A program made the translations under genes and the position numbers. Below, piece by piece: positions 59,483 to 64,000 of a stretch of DNA of 64,000 nt (within the stretch, counting starts at the first letter, position 1; each line of letters begins with the position of its first letter). Under the pieces are notes generated by a model. That model worked only from the letters and a program-made list of their open reading frames with translations, ran no database searches and had not been told where the DNA came from. The stretch lies in NCBI RefSeq assembly GCF_015356785.1, contig NZ_JAAEJV010000003.1, forward strand, positions 31,839 to 95,838, read 5' to 3'. The stretch comes from Candidatus Neptunochlamydia vexilliferae. GTDB lineage: Bacteria; Chlamydiota; Chlamydiia; Chlamydiales; Simkaniaceae.

Positions 59483-60666
59483 TGCGGGTCATTAGCGGCA
59501 CTTTTCTCATTGCAGGGACGATGATTGGAGCAGGGATGCTGGGGATCCCCCTTGTGACGGGGGCGTCAGGCTTTTTACCCGGGATCTTGGTCACGACGAT
59601 TGTCTGGTTTTTTATGTATTGCACCGGCCTCCTTTTTTTAGAGGTGACCCTCTGGATGCCTGATGGGAGCAATGTCCTCTCCATTGCCCACCGCTTTTTA
59701 GGGAAGGGAGGACGCCTTTTTTCAGGGGCAATGTTTATTTTCCTCTACTACTGTTTAATGATCGCCTATTTTGCCGCGGGAGCCCCCCTTTTAGCCGAGG
59801 GTTTTTCAGCTTTTGGAATCACCTTTACCGGGTGGGAGATGTTTGCCCTTTTTGGGGTTGTTTTTGGAGCTGTAGTAGCCATTGGTCCCAAGTCAATCGA
59901 TCGGGTCAATATCATGATGAGTATAGCAATGATCGCCGCTTGGTTTGTCCTCATTGGAAGTGGAGCAGAGGACGTGAAAACAGAGCGGCTCACCTCGACG
60001 AAATGGTCTTCAATGCTTTTTGCAATGCCTGTCCTCTTTAGCGCTTTTGGGTTTCATAATGTGATTCCCTCTCTGTGCACCTATCTCAAAAGGGATAAGC
60101 GGGCGCTCCGCTTCGCCCTCTTTTGGGGATCGCTCCTCCCCCTTATTGTCTATATCGTTTGGCAGTGGCTCATTATCGGAGCCGTTCCTCAAGAGACGAT
60201 TGCTCAGGCGCTCCGAGAAGGGGTTCCCATCACCACCGCTTTTCAGTCGGTAACCGGGGAGACCCTTTTCATCCGAGTGGGGAGCTTTTTTGCCTTCTTT
60301 GCCATCGTCACCTCCACCTTGGGGGTAGCCTTTTCAATGGTTGACTTCCTTGGCGATGGGTTTCGGCTTAAAGAGCGGACAGGGCTCAAGCGGCTTGGCC
60401 TCACCCTACTGACTTTCATCCCTCCCTTTACTTTAGCTGCCCTCAACCCCGATATTTTTACCACGGCTCTTGGCGTGGCAGGGGGATTTGGAGAGGCTTT
60501 TCTCAATGGTCTCCTCCCGATAGGGCTCCTCTGGATCGGAAAATATAGCTATAAGCTCAAGGCAGACCTCACCTGGCTCGAAAATAAAGGGGTTTTAGCC
60601 CTTTTAACAGTCTATACCCTCTTTGTAATTGCCATAGAATTTAAAATAGTTTTTATGTCTTCTTAA
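59482..60666 (+). CDS. Aromatic amino acid/HAAAP-family transporter (TyrP-like)
   Basis: 394 residues with about 11 membrane segments. The N-terminal helix GTFLIAGTMIGAGMLGIPLVT is the glycine-rich unwound helix of tyrosine and tryptophan permeases. VLFSAFGFHNVIPSLCTYLKRD matches the family loop. Chlamydia has two TyrP genes of this family. The ATG at 59482 overlaps the pncA stop by one base (TGATG). It probably imports tyrosine or tryptophan from the host; an NAD-precursor role is possible given the operon but is only inference. Confidence 0.88.
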   Translation: MRVISGTFLIAGTMIGAGMLGIPLVTGASGFLPGILVTTIVWFFMYCTGLLFLEVTLWMPDGSNVLSIAHRFLGKGGRLFSGAMFIFLYYCLMIAYFAAGAPLLAEGFSAFGITFTGWEMFALFGVVFGAVVAIGPKSIDRVNIMMSIAMIAAWFVLIGSGAEDVKTERLTSTKWSSMLFAMPVLFSAFGFHNVIPSLCTYLKRDKRALRFALFWGSLLPLIVYIVWQWLIIGAVPQETIAQALREGVPITTAFQSVTGETLFIRVGSFFAFFAIVTSTLGVAFSMVDFLGDGFRLKERTGLKRLGLTLLTFIPPFTLAALNPDIFTTALGVAGGFGEAFLNGLLPIGLLWIGKYSYKLKADLTWLENKGVLALLTVYTLFVIAIEFKIVFMSS

Positions 60667-60681
60667 TAAATCAAGCTTATT

Positions 60682-62067
60682 TTATGATTGAATTTGTTTG
60701 AGAGCATCGCGAGCCGCATTCCGGACAATTTCGGGAAGAGCGGGGTGGATGTAAATCATCTCAAGTAGATCGTGGAGGGTCGCATCCATCTGGATGGCAA
60801 GGATCAACATGTGGACCATGTTGGACGCTTCCTCCCCAATAATATGAGCACCTAGGAGCTTTAAAGAATGTTTTTCGAAGAGGAGTTTCACGAACCCCGT
60901 TTCTGGAAGAAGAGCCATGCCACGAGCGCTCGCAGCGTAGCTATTTTTTCCGACGATATAGGGGACCTTTGTCTCTTTGAGTTCGCGCTCCGTTTTTCCC
61001 ACCCCCGCGATCTCCGGACAGGAGAAGACAGCGTGGGGGACACCCTTGTAGACGATGGGGAGGTCGCTGGGACTCTCAAAGAGGGTACGGAATAAGTAGG
61101 TCCCTTCAAAGTTGACCGAGTGGCGGAAAAGATAATTGCCCACGCAATCGCCAAGAGCCCAGACATTTTTTTGCGTCGTCCTTAAGTGATCATCGACCTT
61201 GATAAAGCCCTTTTCATCGACTTCGATATCGGTCCTTTCTAGATGAAGGGTATCGGTCCATGGCTTAATCCCTGTGGCGACGATGAGGGCATCTCCTTCC
61301 GCTTTTTGAATCTTTCCCTCCCCATCTTTATAGGTGACGGTAAAGGTCTCATCTTTATATTCCACCTCTTGGAAGTCACACTTGAGGCGGAGCTTGACCT
61401 GTTTTGCAAACGCCTCTTGAAAAGCTTCCCGCACATCATCATCTTCAGGTCTAAGGAGGATGCTTCTCACCAAAAATTCCGTTTCCACACCGATCGCAGA
61501 GAAAAAATAGCCGAGCTCTGTTGCGATAAAGCCACCACCGATCACAATCAATTTTTTCGGTTTTTTGAGGTTGCGGAGTGCCTCTTGATAGGTCATGTAG
61601 GGGGTCCCTTCCAATCCAGGAATTTTAGGAATGGCAGCTCGCGCGCCTACCGCTAAGAAAATCTTATCGGCGGTGAGCCGCTCTCCTCCCGCCTCGAGCA
61701 CTTCTTTATCAACAAAGTGGCCCTCGTAGGGGTAGTAGTCGATATTGGGGTGGTCGTGATAATAAGGGGCAATGCTTTCTGATTCTTTGTCGATGGTTTC
61801 AGAGACACACTGGACCAAATGCTTAAAGTCGATCTCAAAAGAGCCCTCCATCTGAATCTCAAAGCGGACCGCATCTCGAATCAGAGAGGCGAGCTGAGCG
61901 GTGTGGATGAGCATCTTAGAGGGGATACACCCCCGATTCAAACAGGTTCCCCCAAGGGGACCTTTTTCAATGATCGCCACCTTCTTCCCCAGATTGGCGA
62001 CCGGGGTCACCAGCTTGGTGCCCCCACCCGATCCAATCACAATCACATCATAATGTTTACTTGTCAT
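60682..62067 (-). CDS. FAD-dependent pyridine nucleotide-disulfide oxidoreductase
   Basis: 461 residues from ATG 62067. FAD motif VIGSGGGTKL, redox-active cysteines in GGTCLNRGCIPSKMLIH, NAD motif VIGGGFIATELGYFF, ALGDCVGNYLFRHSVNFEG, and the C-terminal dimer motif with histidine IHPALPEIVRNAARDA. The overall pattern resembles mycothione reductase-like and dihydrolipoamide dehydrogenase-like enzymes, and the partner substrate is not fixed. It would keep a small thiol or lipoyl group reduced. Its promoter is the minus-strand arm of the palindromic region at 62142-62314. No lipoyl-enzyme genes are adjacent. Confidence 0.85.
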   Translation of the reverse strand: MTSKHYDVIVIGSGGGTKLVTPVANLGKKVAIIEKGPLGGTCLNRGCIPSKMLIHTAQLASLIRDAVRFEIQMEGSFEIDFKHLVQCVSETIDKESESIAPYYHDHPNIDYYPYEGHFVDKEVLEAGGERLTADKIFLAVGARAAIPKIPGLEGTPYMTYQEALRNLKKPKKLIVIGGGFIATELGYFFSAIGVETEFLVRSILLRPEDDDVREAFQEAFAKQVKLRLKCDFQEVEYKDETFTVTYKDGEGKIQKAEGDALIVATGIKPWTDTLHLERTDIEVDEKGFIKVDDHLRTTQKNVWALGDCVGNYLFRHSVNFEGTYLFRTLFESPSDLPIVYKGVPHAVFSCPEIAGVGKTERELKETKVPYIVGKNSYAASARGMALLPETGFVKLLFEKHSLKLLGAHIIGEEASNMVHMLILAIQMDATLHDLLEMIYIHPALPEIVRNAARDALKQIQS

Positions 62068-62141
62068 AAGGCTTAAAATAGTCCTCTGTACTCCAAACTT
62101 CAAGGAAATTTTTACCCCTGTTGCATCCCTATTCCCTTTTC

Positions 62142-62170
62142 GGTATAACCCGGAGTGCTACTACTGTCAA
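62142..62170 (-). promoter_or_regulatory. Promoter of the oxidoreductase gene (left arm)
   Basis: On the minus strand TTGACA (62170-62165), a 17-base spacer with GTAGTAGCACTCCGGG and a weak -10 TATACC (62147-62142). It mirrors the promoter at 62286-62314. Confidence 0.6.
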
Positions 62171-62312
62171 ATGAGGGGATTTTCGATTTTTTTTCAGGTT
62201 TATGGGGGCAAAATGACCACATACTTGATTAAAGTAGGGGTCATTTTGCCCCTCTGAACCTGGAGGAAAAGAAAAATTCAAGCAATTGACAGTAGTAGCA
62301 CTCCGGGTTATA
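62145..62312. repeat. Nested inverted repeat carrying two facing-away promoters
   Basis: Outer arms 62145-62170 and 62286-62311 are identical inverted copies of 26 bases. Inside, GGGGGCAAAATGACC (from about 62204) pairs with its reverse complement (about 62239-62256), with further similarity outward (CAGGTTTATG and CTGAACCTG). The central loop is about 20 bases. The arms are promoters, so the whole acts as a divergent control region or is a fold-back element. Confidence 0.8.
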
Positions 62313-62314
62313 AT
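62286..62314 (+). promoter_or_regulatory. Promoter of the small secreted protein (right arm)
   Basis: TTGACA (62286-62291), a 17-base spacer with GTAGTAGCACTCCGGG and a perfect TATAAT (62309-62314), 25 bases before ATG 62340. Confidence 0.75.
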
Positions 62315-62339
62315 GAGGGAAAAAAGTAGGATTTGACTT

Positions 62340-62861
62340 ATGAAGAAGTGGATATTCATTTTTTTAGTCTTTGGCGTTGCAGCCTTTGCAGATGAAAAAG
62401 AAGATCGAGCAAAAGATCTTTATGGCTTTACCGAAGCGGTTTTTGGGATGCTTAGGGAAGAATCGCAGATTATCGACCAAAGCAAGCGAGAGGCGTTTGC
62501 CAAAAGGCTTCATGTCTATGAAAAGGATGTGAACCCAGAAATTTCTGCATTAGCAGAAAAGTTCATCTCTTCCTTTGAGAGTGGGGAGCAAGAGGATCTA
62601 GGGGAGGCCGTATCTTCTCTAGGGCGTCTTCTCAAGTGTTCGGTCGATGATAAGTATTATCGCTACAACACCTCTTATGTTCTCCATAAGGGAGGGATCC
62701 AAAAAGAGCTTGCCTTTATGGAAAGTGCTCTTGGGGATCGGTGTCCTCACGATAAGGGTCTTAACTATCACAAGGTGATGATCGAGTCCCTTGCTGAGAG
62801 GCAGTATGATCTAGCGCTTTACTCTTACTTAAAGATCGCCGAAGCCCGCTGCGTTAAGTAA
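62340..62861 (+). CDS. Secreted protein of unknown function
   Basis: 173 residues with a signal peptide (MKKWIFIFLVFGVAAFADE). The mature part is alpha-helical and acidic, with cysteines in RLLKCSVDD, GDRCPHDKG and EARCVK that could form disulfides. No family recognised. It shares identical promoter sequence with the divergent disulfide oxidoreductase, so the two may respond together. The end is followed by transposon remnants. Confidence 0.7.
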   Translation: MKKWIFIFLVFGVAAFADEKEDRAKDLYGFTEAVFGMLREESQIIDQSKREAFAKRLHVYEKDVNPEISALAEKFISSFESGEQEDLGEAVSSLGRLLKCSVDDKYYRYNTSYVLHKGGIQKELAFMESALGDRCPHDKGLNYHKVMIESLAERQYDLALYSYLKIAEARCVK

Positions 62862-63257
62862 CATCAGTTCTCTAATCGCGCAGAAGTCAAGCTTTTTCCT
62901 TAAAAAACCTATTTTTATGAAAAACGTCCATGGTTCTCTCCGGGGTCTTCCTTGAGGAATATTAAAATTTCCTCGCCCCAACATACTTTTCGAAGAATGA
63001 GCAAGACAATGTTTTGGACGGCTTCCAATTGAGCCAACTCAGGTTCGTCATTTACTCTTTCCTCGGGTTTTTCATAATTTTTTTAGCTTCTGCTTTTTCT
63101 CTTTGCATCCTCCTTTCTATTTAAAGGAAGGTTTATAGTTCTTCTTCTAGGGCGAGGTTGTTCATAAGTTTACAGCCTGCTGTGAACTTATGAATGACCG
63201 AAGCCCTGCTGGTTGTGGGTCTGTTTGCAAACTTTGTTTGTGAACATATCCACAACC
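62862..63257. other. Degraded region with an IS110 non-coding end
   Basis: No intact gene. It contains a frameshifted minus-strand ORF (62915-63108), a 34-base palindrome with one mismatch (63161-63194) and GGTTGTGG/CCACAACC dyads near 63213-63257, like the non-coding end of IS110/IS1111 elements. Confidence 0.6.
62915..63108 (-). pseudogene. Frameshifted small ORF (about 64 residues)
   Basis: GGAGG directly precedes an ATG (63108-63106). The frame is lost after about 10 codons at a run of seven A on the coding strand; with eight A it would continue as an acidic, helical protein (EELAQ-type, then ILRKVCWGEEILIFLKED) to the stop at 62917-62915. No family is recognised. It may be chance. Confidence 0.3.
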
Positions 63258-63395
63258 CTATGCTGCTTTTTTCTTTTCTTCTCCATATACAAAGTCTGTT
63301 TTATCCAACATCATCCGATGCATAATCACTGCTAATTTTCTTCCTACTGCCATAGAAGCTTTTTTCATTGTGTCTATGTCTATTGGTGGCATTAT
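63258..63395 (-). pseudogene. IS110-family transposase, C-terminal fragment
   Basis: On the minus strand a frame reads DTMKKASMAVGRKLAVIMHR and then MMLDKTDFVYGEEKKKAA before a stop at 63258. This is the usual end of IS110/IS116 transposases. The upstream part is missing; it joins a TnpB fragment in another frame. Confidence 0.75.
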
Positions 63396-63534
63396 ACCCT
63401 TCTTCTAAACGAGAAAGGTTTAATGCTAATGCCTTGTTCCACAAAAACCTACAACACCCAACATATTCTGATAGCTGCTGGTTTAATTCCTTGTTTGTAT
63501 TAATGCGAAATCGAAAGGCTTTGCGAATAATCAT
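63395..63534 (-). pseudogene. TnpB N-terminal fragment
   Basis: MIIRKAFRFRINTNKELNQQ at the start matches the N-terminal helix-turn-helix of TnpB/OrfB. The family sequence stops at about residue 47 (near GYNAT), where IS110 sequence begins. No nuclease domain remains. It is head to head with the tnpA fragment at 63558, the arrangement of IS605. Confidence 0.7.
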
Positions 63535-63557
63535 AGAGACATTTTACTCTTTGGTCT

Positions 63558-63833
63558 ATGCCTAAGTCAACAAAAAATTTAAGAAGAGGAAGGTCGTGTG
63601 TTTTTCTATTACATACTCATTTGGTCTTTGTTACAAAGTATCGAAAGAGGGTCTTCACGAAAAGGGTTCTTAAGGAGCTAAGAGAAATCTTCCAAAAGGT
63701 CTGCCAAGATTTTCAAGCAGAGCTTATAGAATTTGAAGGAGAGTACGATCATGTACATCTACTTATTAACTACCCTCCAAAGGTTGCTATCTCTAACTTA
63801 GTTAACTCATTGACAGTTAAGCCACTGGTTTGA
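63558..63833 (+). pseudogene. tnpA: IS200/IS605 TnpA (Y1 transposase), truncated
   Basis: 91 residues remain. LLHTHLVFVTKYRKRVF at about 18-34 and the HUH metal motif YDHVHLLINYPP at about 62-73 are clear. The family is about 130-150 residues, so the C-terminal helix with the catalytic tyrosine is missing. The final residues LTVKPLV run into a hairpin (63822-63840) with the stop codon in it, as at a tnpB/right end, so tnpA 5' sequence may be joined to an element's right end by an internal deletion. Confidence 0.75.
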
Positions 63834-63840
63834 CCAGTGG
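63822..63840 (+). repeat. Hairpin marking an IS605-type right end
   Basis: CCACTGG, TTTGA, CCAGTGG. A second short dyad (AAGGCTTGGCCTT) follows at 63848-63860. Confidence 0.65.
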
Positions 63841-63872
63841 ACTTTCAAGGCTTGGCCTTAAGATTTAGTGAA

Positions 63873-63950
63873 AAAAGACGATGTTGTATTTTCCTTGTTG
63901 GGCTTGGCAGACCAACAAAGGAAAAAATTATGAATACAACATCGTCTTTT
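63873..63950 (+). promoter_or_regulatory. Long hairpin over the IS200 tnpA ribosome-binding site
   Basis: AAAAGACGATGTTGTATT (63873-63890) pairs with its exact complement (63933-63950), with an inner stem CCTTGTTGG/CCAACAAAGG. It hides AAAGGA and the ATG at 63930. Translation block by such a structure is known for IS200. Confidence 0.8.
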
Positions 63951-64000
63951 GAGAGTTTATCTCATTCTAAATGGGATTGTAAATACCATATCGTGTTTAT
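63930..64000 (+). CDS. tnpA: IS200-family TnpA transposase, 5' end only
   Basis: The frame starts MNTTSSFESLSHSKWDCKYH and continues IVF at the window edge. SKWDCKYHIVF is the conserved start of IS200 (IS200 group of IS200/IS605) Y1 transposases. Only 23 residues are visible; whether the gene is intact cannot be seen. AAAGGA lies upstream inside the hairpin. Confidence 0.8.
   Translation, partial: MNTTSSFESLSHSKWDCKYHIVF

Noticed and set aside
60682..62067. Dihydrolipoamide dehydrogenase (lpd) as a firm name
   Set aside because: The C-terminal IHPALPEIV and the lack of nearby lipoyl-enzyme genes fit other disulfide reductases as well, so no gene symbol is given.
63258..63534. A 77-residue complete small protein
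   Set aside because: The first part matches TnpB and the last part matches an IS110 transposase in another frame, so it is a junction of fragments.

Overview
The window is a piece of a chromosome from an environmental, non-Chlamydiaceae member of the phylum Chlamydiota. The evidence is gene content and gene order. There is an NTT-type nucleotide transporter, a DUF2709 protein and a chlamydial-style IspF. Several blocks match my memory of Chlamydia trachomatis gene order: ispF beside cysJ (CT434-435); DUF2709, tsaE, dnaQ (CT538-536); npt2, pgsA, sppA, polA, coaE, rho (CT495-491); gpsA beside a UDPGP nucleotidyltransferase (CT714-715); ruvA/ruvC (CT501-502); and mnmE-nth (CT698-697). Between these blocks lie genes absent from the small pathogen genomes: capsule genes, heptosyltransferases, AAA ATPases, a YhcG nuclease, TnpB and very large eukaryote-like proteins. 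I cannot name the genus.

Layout. 1-3450: sulfite reductase flavoprotein end, ispF, three small membrane or lipoprotein genes and an ATP-grasp-like gene. 3462-9097: murA, epmB, a repeat-flanked AAA/DUF234 ATPase and argS. 9282-12665: an AT-rich Sel1-repeat giant. 12879-16504: DUF2709, tsaE, engB, dnaQ-like and pgk in one closely packed string. 16551-16708: a small inverted-repeat (MITE-like) element. 16819-27764: nucleotide transporter, DedA, PgsA, a YhcG nuclease module, an SDF-family symporter, SppA, PolA, CoaE and Rho. 27770-28898: a stand-alone TnpB. 29156-37488: capsule or O-antigen genes (Wzy-like, Wzc-like, Wza-like, UDP-sugar epimerase) and an Nnr NAD(P)HX repair enzyme. 37603-41314: gpsA, a UDPGP nucleotidyltransferase and two heptosyltransferases. 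41360-45945: ruvC, ruvA, a DUF4143 ATPase, mnmE and nth.

46056-56006 is an effector-like island, all on the minus strand. It holds a 1644-residue protein (nucleotidyltransferase-like, kinase-like and leucine-rich-repeat regions), an endonuclease/exonuclease/phosphatase-fold protein, and a roughly 1354-residue protein (kinase-like region, ankyrin repeats, OTU-type cysteine protease). The two giants share a module that looks like an atypical kinase; this is the strongest candidate here for an undescribed system. 56078-62861: secreted hypotheticals, an NAD-salvage operon (pncB, pncA) with a TyrP-like transporter, and a disulfide oxidoreductase divergent from a small secreted protein across a palindromic promoter region. 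62862-64000 is a graveyard of IS110 and IS200/IS605 fragments that ends inside a fresh IS200-type tnpA.

Regulation: three promoters have conserved bases in the spacer between -35 and -10, and several genes have a -10 box only 6-10 bases before the start codon. Two ATPase genes are preceded by triple palindromic repeats. No tRNA, rRNA or CRISPR array was seen.
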